Assembly (NCBI GenBank): GCA_013297755.1
Contig: JAAFIH010000010.1
Location: 1 to 64,000, forward strand
Reading direction: 5' to 3'
Source of the DNA: Cytophagales bacterium
GTDB taxonomy: Bacteria > Bacteroidota > Bacteroidia > Cytophagales > UBA9547
Length of the DNA stretch: 64,000 bases
Shown: positions 48,874-56,271 of the stretch, in pieces
Position numbering within the stretch: the first letter of the stretch is position 1
Layout of the letters: each line of letters opens with the position of its first letter
Made by a program: the position numbers and the translations under genes
The notes under the pieces: model-generated
What the model was told of the DNA's origin: nothing
Database searches by the model: none
What the model saw: the letters and a program-made list of their open reading frames with translations, nothing else

Positions 48874-49376
48874 ATTTTTGTGATTGATTTTAAGGCAAAT
48901 ATAGCAAAAAATGCAATTTTATTCATTTATTTTTTAACAAAAAAAATATTTAGGAGTTTTGAAAAAGAATTTTAAAAAAATAATTGTAAAAATAGCTCAA
49001 ATAGTTACAAATCTACTTTAAAGCTTACCCAAACCCATTTTATAACCGCAAAGATTAACTCAAAACTGTCATTCTGCTCCAATGTATAGAGTCTAAGGTA
49101 AGGAAGATGATTATTTCTTTTTGCAGAATAGCAATAGTCGAAATTTATACCACTAATATTTATAAGCAGAACAAATCGCAAGTCTATCGCTAAATTGCAT
49201 GTGTTGTGCCCCCCCCTGTTGCATTTATACTTTTAGTTGATTGTGTTTGGTCTTTCATAGAATTGTAGTAAATTATTTGTAATGTCTTTGTGTGTTGGCA
49301 TGATAGCACTATTGCATTTTTTTGTTTGGCTTTTGCGTTGGCAAAAAATGCAAATGTGCTACCAAATGCGTTGGTT
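48874..49376. other. 503-base gap between the zapA cluster and the restriction island
   Basis: No credible ORF or RNA gene. It holds the -7-like box of the zapA cluster near 48896, a C8 homopolymer (49209-49216), rare in so AT-rich a genome, and a large stem-loop at 49295-49365. The 3' part is richer in G and T than the neighbours. Confidence 0.6.
49295..49365. repeat. Bulged stem-loop at the 3' edge of the restriction island
   Basis: Three nested arm pairs: TTGG/CCAA (49295, 49362), TAGCAC/GTGCTA (49304-49309, 49356-49361) and TTGCATTTTTT/AAAAAATGCAA (49312-49322, 49343-49353, perfect 11 bp), with a 20-base loop holding TGCGTTGGC. It ends 12 bases from the stop of the AlwI-like gene. It may serve as a terminator-like hairpin or a recombination site. 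Confidence 0.6.
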
Positions 49377-50963
49377 TTATTCCATTTGAACTTCTACCAT
49401 TTTTATAAATTCGTTTAAGATTTCAGTTCTGCTTTTTAAAAAAAGATTTGCTAAATCTATACAACTAATAAATATCATACCTACTTTTTCTTCCTTTGCA
49501 TTTAAGGTTAGGTTTTTTCTTAATTGTTCGTGTAGTGAAGGTGCTGAAAAAATACCAATTGTCTTTTTTCTTGGATTGTTATTTTTAAATTTTGAAATAT
49601 GGTCTGGTACAGATGATGCTTCCGAACTGTTCCATTGTGCTCTGTTTCCTCTATAGGTTGTTAATTCAAGAACAAATTGATAATCATTAATTTCAAAAAC
49701 CAAATCAGGGTTCCCATTTTTTCCACCTGGTGCAGGTTTTGCAATACCATATTCAGAAACATCTTCCTTTCCGAACCAGAAAAGCTCATCAATTTTATTT
49801 TCATTTTTAGCAATAGTTAAAAGTTCATTAAAGAGTGCTTCAATTCTACCTCCTTTGAATACATTATGAAAATAATTTTTACCTATTACTTTTAATAGTG
49901 TTTTCAGTTTTAATGAATATTCTTTATCAAATCCTTCATTTTTATTTGAGAAAAAATCCGATACTTTATCACAAACCATTGCAATGGTGAGTTCTTTTGT
50001 TTTGTGTTCTAATTTGAGATTAATCAATTTTATTCGATTCGTTTCTGTAAAAGTCATTTTTGAAGAGTAGGTAACTTTAGATGATAGAAAATCAAACAGA
50101 GATATCACATATTCTTCATTTCTAAATACAGGAAATGAGAATGATTTTTCAAAAATTAAACCATTTGAACGTAATTCGCCATTTTGTTCAATGGTAACTA
50201 GATAGTTTTGTTCATTATTTATCGTAATAGTTGCATCGAATGGAGGAAAAAGTCTTTTGGGATTTGAAAAATATTCTTTCCATAAAAACCAGTCATTTTG
50301 AAAATTATACACTTCAGCATCCTTGAATTGATTAAGTATTTTTTTCGCTTCTTCAACATCAATAAGCTTTATGGCAAGTAGTTTATTTGCTTTTTCTTTA
50401 TTTACCTCAACTTTAGTTCGTTGACAAAGGCCAGTTGAGAAACACAAATACATATAGTAGCCAGCAGAGGGAGCTTTCACTAGGGTTAAATTTCCTTCAG
50501 GAGTTTTTCTGTAAGCATTTATTTCATTCGTACGTTTTGTAGGACTTAAGCTCCTGAAATTTTTAATGCGTTCCAATAAAACAGGAAATTCTTCTTCAGA
50601 TTTGGTGTGAAAGACTATGTAAGCCAGTTCTTCCATATCTAGATAGTCTAACTCTAAAAGTAACTTTAGTGTCATTCTAAAAGGAAAAACTAAATTTTTC
50701 TTTTCATTTAAACTAAAAACATTTGTTTCTGTTTGTTTTAAAAGTTGATTTTTAATAATTTCCTTTTTGGGCGATTCAATAAAATCTTTTCCTATAAGTG
50801 ATAATTGTATTGAACCTGGAATGGAATCTTCATTTATATATTGAGTGCCAAGAAAAAGAGAAGTGTCTTTAATTATTGATTTTTCCTTTAAAATAGAATA
50901 TTTTAAAGGTTTAGAATTTATGTAATCGAATAATTTAATATCTAAACTGCTAATATTTTCCAT
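49377..50963 (-). CDS. AlwI-like type IIS restriction endonuclease
   Basis: 528 residues. The C-terminal third holds a PD-(D/E)xK-like core: GNPDLVFEI followed by FVLELTTYRG (about 420-445), as in the AlwI family, where the last catalytic residue is often Thr after Glu. The upstream half would bind DNA. AlwI itself cuts beside GGATC; the actual site of this enzyme is unknown. Last gene of a four-gene operon with a controller, a methyltransferase and a second nuclease; starts 1 base past the previous stop. Confidence 0.75.
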   Translation of the reverse strand: MENISSLDIKLFDYINSKPLKYSILKEKSIIKDTSLFLGTQYINEDSIPGSIQLSLIGKDFIESPKKEIIKNQLLKQTETNVFSLNEKKNLVFPFRMTLKLLLELDYLDMEELAYIVFHTKSEEEFPVLLERIKNFRSLSPTKRTNEINAYRKTPEGNLTLVKAPSAGYYMYLCFSTGLCQRTKVEVNKEKANKLLAIKLIDVEEAKKILNQFKDAEVYNFQNDWFLWKEYFSNPKRLFPPFDATITINNEQNYLVTIEQNGELRSNGLIFEKSFSFPVFRNEEYVISLFDFLSSKVTYSSKMTFTETNRIKLINLKLEHKTKELTIAMVCDKVSDFFSNKNEGFDKEYSLKLKTLLKVIGKNYFHNVFKGGRIEALFNELLTIAKNENKIDELFWFGKEDVSEYGIAKPAPGGKNGNPDLVFEINDYQFVLELTTYRGNRAQWNSSEASSVPDHISKFKNNNPRKKTIGIFSAPSLHEQLRKNLTLNAKEEKVGMIFISCIDLANLFLKSRTEILNEFIKMVEVQME

Positions 50964-50964
50964 T

Positions 50965-51999
50965 CTATTTTGTTTGAATTAATTTTATTGAACGATTTAA
51001 TTGCAAAAGTAAAACTGCTTGAGTTCCTAAAGGCGTTAAATAAAATTGATTGTCAACTCTAACTAAAAAACCTAATTCAACCGCATAATTTGAAAAAATA
51101 ATTGTTGCTGTTTTTCTAGCCTGTTCTTTATTCCAAGTGTCTGATTTTCCCACTGATTTAATAAAATAATCTTTCAGGTTTTCAAAAGGAATTGGATAAA
51201 TACTTTTTGATAAAACAAATACACATTCAATAATTGAAATTACAGTATAAGTAATAGAAGAATAAAAAGGATTTTCTTTAATAAAATTTGATAATATATC
51301 AATTTGATTTTCATTTAATCTTTCATCTAAAATTTCATTACTTAATTCAACAAATGAATTTCCAAAATCAGTAAGAAAAACATTCTTTTTATTCTTTGAA
51401 ACTAAATCTAATTGTTGTGCAACAGCTATTCTATGATTAATTGTAATTATGGATTTTTCTTCAATTTTTGAAATTTCTATTAAATTCAGGCCTTGCGCTA
51501 AATACGATAATGTATTTTTGATTAAACCAATTCTCACAACTCCATAATCTGCTGATTGAATTTTTAGAAATTGCGATTGCTCTTTAAAGTTTTGATAATA
51601 TCGATTTAAAAAATCTGAAGGACTAAAAGTTATAATCTTAATATTGTACTCTTCACAATTTTTTAAATGCTTATTGTCAAATTCTGGAACCATTATTATC
51701 TTAATAATTTCACCATAAATTAGTTTGTTTTGAGTTTGAAGCTCAATTAAATCATTGTAGTAATTATTTATTTGTTCAATAATTTCTGTGTAAAATGGTA
51801 CAGCTTTTAGTTCAATTAAATAGATTTTATTATTACATAAATACAACAAATCCAATTTTCCACTTCTTAAATTTCTTTGTCTAGAAATTAAACTAATGTC
51901 AGAAATATTTGCAGATAAAATTTCTGATATTAATGATTTATCAGCACATAAGATATCTTCAAGAATTTTTTCAGAAATTGAATATTTAAATTTTGCCAT
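50965..51999 (-). CDS. NucS/DUF91-like nuclease with C-terminal winged helix, in the restriction operon
   Basis: 344 residues. N-terminal PD-(D/E)xK-like nuclease: SRQRNLRSGKLDLLY (Asp near 50) followed by KIYLIELKAV (E-x-K near 62-64), as in NucS-like endonucleases. The middle and C-terminal parts look like winged-helix DNA-binding segments (ISKIEEKSIITINHRIAVAQQL; ARKTATIIFSNYAVELGFLV). It lies 4 bases after the methyltransferase stop and directly before the AlwI-like gene. It could be the partner subunit of the restriction enzyme or a recognition subunit. Confidence 0.65.
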   Translation of the reverse strand: MAKFKYSISEKILEDILCADKSLISEILSANISDISLISRQRNLRSGKLDLLYLCNNKIYLIELKAVPFYTEIIEQINNYYNDLIELQTQNKLIYGEIIKIIMVPEFDNKHLKNCEEYNIKIITFSPSDFLNRYYQNFKEQSQFLKIQSADYGVVRIGLIKNTLSYLAQGLNLIEISKIEEKSIITINHRIAVAQQLDLVSKNKKNVFLTDFGNSFVELSNEILDERLNENQIDILSNFIKENPFYSSITYTVISIIECVFVLSKSIYPIPFENLKDYFIKSVGKSDTWNKEQARKTATIIFSNYAVELGFLVRVDNQFYLTPLGTQAVLLLQLNRSIKLIQTK

Positions 52000-52003
52000 T
52001 TTT

Positions 52004-53200
52004 TCAGTTTAAACAATAAATAAAATTGTTATGATTTACTACAACACAATACCCTCCATTTTTTGTTTTTTCAACTAGACTTACTAATAATTGCTCCATT
52101 TCACTAAAATAAGCATTTAGCATTTTGGGAATTTTATTGTCCCATAATTTTGTATTATTTAAATAATCAATAATTGGGATTAGAACTTTTGAGGTAGTTA
52201 CAATTTTCGTTTTCTTTTTGAAGTCTGCATTTAAGTTTGAAGTTAATGCTGCCTTTCTTAAATTACGTAATTCTTCATACGATTTTACAAACTCACCAAT
52301 CCATAATTCTATTTTATAAACTTCATAATAGTCGAAACAATTTGCATATGGAGGTGAAAAAATTGAAATATCAATTTCATCAATTTTATGGTTATTAATA
52401 TTTAAGCAATTGTCATTAATTATTACCGTTTTATTTTTGTTGTTGTTTAATTTAATATCAGAAATTATTTCATCCAGCTTAAATTTAAATGCTTCAAAAG
52501 TATCAACCGATTTATATATTCGTTTTTTCTTTAAGCCATTTCCAGCTTTTTTATAATATGAAACTTGTTGTAAAATGCATAGTAACGTTGTGAATAATAT
52601 ACTGTTTACTTTTTTGTTTTTTTCTAATTCTATTTTTTTCTTTATCAATTCAATTTTTTCAAAATTTTCAATTTCAAATAAATTTTCAATAATTGATAAT
52701 TCATATTTTTCAAACAGTTTTTTTATCGGTTTATAATTTGGTACTTCAAAATTTTCGAGAATATTAATTTCTTCTTCTGAATAGTTTTGTGTTTTAGAAA
52801 TGGCCATATGGCAACTAAATGGGTTAATTTCTATTCCTGTCGCTTTTATTCCTAATTCTTTTGCCGCAACCAATGATGTTCCAGAACCTGCAAACGGGTC
52901 AAATAAATGAGTACTTCCATTAAGATTTAAATATTTAAGTACTTTTTTAATTAACTCAGGCGAATAACCTTCTTGATAATAAAACCATCTATGAATTGGT
53001 AAATTTTTTGTTTTAGAAAAGTTTACTAAATATTGATAAGTAAGGTCATATCGGGTATTAAACTCAACATCGAGCTTTTTATATTCATTATAAAAAAAAT
53101 CGGTCTTATAGTCTTCCTTTGCATTAAGATTTGGGTAGAATAACAATAGTTGTTCATTAACCTCATTTATTTCTTCTTCTATTAAATATACTTTCTCCAT
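52004..53200 (-). CDS. DNA methyltransferase (N4-cytosine or N6-adenine), apparently short at the C-terminus
   Basis: 398 residues. Motif I DPFAGSGTSLVAA (101-113, AdoMet) and motif IV FSPPYANCFDY (about 284-294). SPPY is most typical of N4-cytosine enzymes. The 175-residue gap between them holds the probable target-recognition part. After GGYCVVVNHNNF, where related enzymes continue for another few dozen residues, the chain stops. TAATG overlap with the controller gene; the next gene follows at once. It would protect host DNA from the nuclease(s) of this operon. Confidence 0.85.
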   Translation of the reverse strand: MEKVYLIEEEINEVNEQLLLFYPNLNAKEDYKTDFFYNEYKKLDVEFNTRYDLTYQYLVNFSKTKNLPIHRWFYYQEGYSPELIKKVLKYLNLNGSTHLFDPFAGSGTSLVAAKELGIKATGIEINPFSCHMAISKTQNYSEEEINILENFEVPNYKPIKKLFEKYELSIIENLFEIENFEKIELIKKKIELEKNKKVNSILFTTLLCILQQVSYYKKAGNGLKKKRIYKSVDTFEAFKFKLDEIISDIKLNNNKNKTVIINDNCLNINNHKIDEIDISIFSPPYANCFDYYEVYKIELWIGEFVKSYEELRNLRKAALTSNLNADFKKKTKIVTTSKVLIPIIDYLNNTKLWDNKIPKMLNAYFSEMEQLLVSLVEKTKNGGYCVVVNHNNFIYCLN

Positions 53201-53499
53201 TACCTTTTACTTTTATTATATTTAATTTTTTCCTCCGCAACAAGCATAGCTTGTAAAGCCAAATCTTCGTCTTGAACTTCGTAATAAAGTTTGTCAGAAA
53301 GCCAAGCAATTATAACTTCATTCTTTTGGTCTTTATAAAAATTTGATAGTGATTTTACTTGCTCTTTTGTCGGCATTCGTTTGTCCTGCTCAATTTTACT
53401 TAAAATTGTCGGGTCAAGCGAAAGTTTAGCTCCAACTTCTCTAAGCAGAAGTCCTTTAGCCTCTCTCAATTCCCTGAGTATTGTTCCGATTGTTTTCAA
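53200..53499 (-). CDS. XRE-family controller of the restriction operon
   Basis: About 100 residues. A helix-turn-helix domain (GTILRELREAKGLLLREVGAKLSLDPTILSKIEQ) of the C-protein kind fills the N-terminal two thirds. Small regulators of this kind time methyltransferase and nuclease expression. There is no ATG: TTG 53499 is preferred to TTG 53532, which lies inside a -7 box. The stop overlaps the methyltransferase ATG by one base (TAATG). Confidence 0.82.
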   Translation of the reverse strand: MKTIGTILRELREAKGLLLREVGAKLSLDPTILSKIEQDKRMPTKEQVKSLSNFYKDQKNEVIIAWLSDKLYYEVQDEDLALQAMLVAEEKIKYNKSKR

Positions 53500-53529
53500 T
53501 GTGCCTTGTTTTGACTTGACAAATATTGG

Positions 53530-53564
53530 CAAATGTAAAAAGAATATTTTGAACCACCGTCAAA
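53530..53564 (-). promoter_or_regulatory. Probable promoter of the restriction operon
   Basis: Minus-strand -7 TACATTTG (53537-53530) with a possible -33 TTTG (53564-53561) at 23 bases, at the long end of the accepted spacing. Confidence 0.45.
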
Positions 53565-53596
53565 AAAGTCTATAAATGTTTTCAACAAATTTGTCT

Positions 53597-53627
53597 GGGT
53601 GGTGGGTGGGCTTTGGGTGCGGTTGGG
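53597..53627 (+). other. G-quadruplex-type motif, five GGG tracts
   Basis: GGG at 53597-53599, 53604-53606, 53608-53610, 53615-53617 and 53625-53627, with loops of 4, 1, 4 and 7 bases. Any four consecutive tracts meet the usual G3+N1-7 rule. The G-rich strand is the non-transcribed side relative to nothing here, since the operon promoter lies downstream of it on the minus strand; it is upstream DNA of that promoter. Confidence 0.7.
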
Positions 53628-53691
53628 CAAAATTAAATGTGGTGTTTGTGTGTCGTTTAGGGCATTGGTAAAACACCTCTTTTAATTTTGC
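53627..53691. repeat. Bulged stem-loop at the 5' edge of the restriction island
   Basis: Outer arms GCAAAATTAAA / TTTAATTTTGC (53627-53637 and 53681-53691, perfect 11 bp), 3-base bulges on each side, inner arms GGTGTTT / AAACACC (53641-53647 and 53671-53677), loop of 23 bases. GCGTTGGC follows at once. Its build parallels the stem-loop at 49295-49365. Confidence 0.65.
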
Positions 53692-53881
53692 GAAGCGTTG
53701 GCATTTTTGACTAACTTTTTTGTCAGCTTACAGTCCAAAATTAGTTCGTCCTGTACTTACACTTTACTCTAAATTGCCTGCTGAGCGCCATTTATTGCCT
53801 GTTGAAATTGTGCAACTATTTGTTCGTTCTTTTTTCTGACTGTGTTGTTCGTTTCATATTATGTGAAAAATTTTTATCCAT

Positions 53882-54295
53882 TTATTTGGTAAGACAATAT
53901 GTTAATGAATGAATAATTAATTGTTTACTTCTGTTCATTGTGTTGTGCTTATTTTTGATGTCTGCAAACAAAGTATCGTCTTTTGCTTTGATGTCAAAGC
54001 CGCTTAAATTACCAACTTCAAAACCTTTTATACTTCCTAAAATTTGTTCGTGAAATGTCCCAATTGAATTGTTGATTGATTTATCAATTTGCCTCAAAAA
54101 TTCAGCTTGGATAAGGCTTTCCTCGTCTATGTTGTTGAAATTTGTGTCAAAAGTTAGTTTGATTGTATCAACTTTATTTGAGTAGAAATTCTTTTTCGTG
54201 ATATTGTTCTTTGCTTTCAAATATGCTTTGTGCAGATTACCAATGCAACCCAACAAATGGTCGTCCGAAATGAAGTTTACGTATTTATTTTTCAT
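53882..54295 (-). pseudogene. Truncated Eco47II/Sau96I-type restriction endonuclease
   Basis: 137 residues, against roughly 230 for family members. MKNKYVNFISDDHLLGCI, FHEQILGSIKG and SGFDIKAKDDTLFADIKNK (holding the Asp and part of the D-x-K core) are clear Eco47II-family segments. After NKHNTMN the sequence departs to an unrelated 16-residue tail, so the C-terminal half is gone. No frameshift restoring it was found downstream. No cognate methyltransferase is next to it. Probably an inactive remnant. Confidence 0.75.
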
Positions 54296-54475
54296 TTATT
54301 TCTATCAAAATTTTCATTTGCTAAGGTACAAATAAAAGTCAATTTTATCACTTTAGTACCAATGTTGCACTTCAGCCATTGAATTAAATTTAAAGTAATA
54401 ATATTGGTTTTTTATATTAATTTTATACTTAAATGGGCTAACTATAATTTTTTTTAAAACCAATATAACTCGTAT

Positions 54476-56092
54476 TTAAAGCAAATTGTCGGTACTATAT
54501 TCGCTAGAAGTTAGAATTTGATTTATTTCTTTTATGGCTAAATCTATCTCATTGGCCGATTGTCTGATGTTTGTCATCAGCATATTTTCATCTAATTCAG
54601 TGTCTTTTAAATCCAATAAATTGAGTAATCCCAAAATTCTCGATAGTGGCCCTCTGATGGTGTGGGAATTGGCAAAGGCAAATTGTTGTAATTGCTCGTT
54701 TCTTTTTTGTAATTCTTGGGTTCGCTCAAGCACTTTGTTTTCTAGCGATTGATTGATATTTTCTATAAATTCTTTCTGGGTTTTGAGTACATCGTTTTGA
54801 AACGAAATCTCGTCTTTTTGTTTTAAAATAATGTCTTGCTCGTTTTTTCGTTCGGCAGATTCAAAAGATAAGCTGATATAATCAGCCATAGATTGCACAA
54901 AATTTTCGTCTTCTACATACCATTCTCTTATTTCAACTTGATTTTCGCAACAAATAATGCCCCCCAATTTGCCATCGATATAAAAAGGCACATCCAACAT
55001 GGATTTAATATTGGCAGGCGACAAATAATATTCTTTAAAATCTCTTGTGGCTTCGTTGTTGTTGGCATCTACTGCTGGTATAACTCTGTTGTTTTGTAAA
55101 GTGATAAAATAAAGTGGATATTTATCTAAATTCAATACAGGCATATCAACATTTTTTTTGTTATCTGACGTAGTTGCAAATACACACACTATCAAATGTT
55201 GAAAAGAATCGTAAGCCCAAATACTGACACGACTTACATCTAAAGTTTTATAAATAATATTACCAATTTCGGCAATAGAACTATGGAAATTACCATCTTT
55301 TATATTGGCACTTTTTGATAGTTTCATTAACACCTCGTTGTTGGCTCGCAATCTTGTATTTACTCTCGAGAGGAGTGTTACATTGTTTTCAAGTCGTTCT
55401 GTTTTAGCATTTATTTGTTCACTCAAAGTTTTAATTTCTTGATTTTGGTCTGTTAATAATTTTTTTGTAACCAATAAATCTTTTTCTATTATGTAGTTTG
55501 TAAAATTTTTGAGGCCAAATACAAGATTGAAAATGGTATAAAGACCCACTTGTTTGGCCTTGAATACCATAAAACTTGGTTTATAGTTTTGGTTCAGATT
55601 CATTTGTTCCATATATCCAGGAACTATAAAATCATATCCTACTATAAAAATTAAGTAATAAAAAAAACACATATATATATGGTTTTTTTCGGTAGCAGAA
55701 TCAAAAACAAGTTGCGGTGTAAAACTAAATATAATAAAGGCGTAAAAATATTCTATTGGTTCTACTTCGAGGTTTTGTGCCAAAATCAATCTTGGTAGCA
55801 GGGCAGTTAATGGCATAGAAAATACCAAAAATTGCCGAGAATATTTGTGAAAACCACCTGCATTGAGTGCTAATGTGGTAACTAAAACCGAAAAAAAAGT
55901 AAGATAAGAGTAAGTAGATAAATATAAACCTTTGGCAGTATATAAGTAAAGCATAAAAGATGCTATACCTAAGTAAATGACACATAATTGGTTTGTAATG
56001 ACAAAATATCTGTCTTTATCTGTTGGGTTTTTTAATCCTAAATTTGAGATTAATTTCCAAAAATCAGCTATTATTTTTATTACTATTAACAT
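54476..56092 (-). CDS. Sensor protein with GAF domain and phospho-acceptor-like helix but no ATPase domain
   Basis: 538 residues. About six N-terminal membrane helices (30-200), a coiled coil (about 205-260), a GAF domain (about 270-415), a second coiled coil (about 420-465) and a HisKA-like segment FAFANSHTIRGPLSRILGL with His near 478. The chain ends about 60 residues later; the N, G1 and G2 boxes of a histidine-kinase ATPase domain are absent. It may be a phosphotransfer or signalling partner, or bind another kinase. Monocistronic; a 41-bp nested dyad lies just upstream (56098-56138). Confidence 0.75.
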   Translation of the reverse strand: MLIVIKIIADFWKLISNLGLKNPTDKDRYFVITNQLCVIYLGIASFMLYLYTAKGLYLSTYSYLTFFSVLVTTLALNAGGFHKYSRQFLVFSMPLTALLPRLILAQNLEVEPIEYFYAFIIFSFTPQLVFDSATEKNHIYMCFFYYLIFIVGYDFIVPGYMEQMNLNQNYKPSFMVFKAKQVGLYTIFNLVFGLKNFTNYIIEKDLLVTKKLLTDQNQEIKTLSEQINAKTERLENNVTLLSRVNTRLRANNEVLMKLSKSANIKDGNFHSSIAEIGNIIYKTLDVSRVSIWAYDSFQHLIVCVFATTSDNKKNVDMPVLNLDKYPLYFITLQNNRVIPAVDANNNEATRDFKEYYLSPANIKSMLDVPFYIDGKLGGIICCENQVEIREWYVEDENFVQSMADYISLSFESAERKNEQDIILKQKDEISFQNDVLKTQKEFIENINQSLENKVLERTQELQKRNEQLQQFAFANSHTIRGPLSRILGLLNLLDLKDTELDENMLMTNIRQSANEIDLAIKEINQILTSSEYSTDNLL

Positions 56093-56097
56093 TGGTT

Positions 56098-56138
56098 TAG
56101 TAAATTATACACTAAAATAGTGTTATAGTGATTTACTA
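56098..56138. promoter_or_regulatory. Nested perfect dyad upstream of the sensor gene
   Basis: Outer TAGTAAAT / ATTTACTA (56098-56105, 56131-56138) and inner ACACTA-AAA-TAGTGT (56109-56123). It begins 6 bases before the ATG, so it could be an operator or a leader hairpin covering the start. Confidence 0.6.
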
Positions 56139-56271
56139 TTTATACAAAATTAATAATTTAAGGCAAATAGTTAATATTTTAAAGAAATAAATAAAAAAGA
56201 AGTTTGAGTTATTTTATATTTATTTGCTAATTATTACTAAAACTAATCAAAAAAAATGTTTTTTTTGATAA

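Larger units (their letters stand above)
53533..53881. other. 349-base gap with G-rich tract and folded element
   Basis: Between the controller gene and the Eco47II remnant. It holds the operon promoter, five GGG tracts (53597-53627) and a bulged hairpin (53627-53691). The base make-up is much richer in G and T than the rest of the window. No ORF is seen. Confidence 0.6.

Noticed and set aside
49295-53691. Integron attC sites at the island edges
   Set aside because: The stem-loops have the right general shape, but the paired RYYYAAC / GTTRRRY ends are not present in inverted order and no integrase is in the window; kept only as a structural observation.
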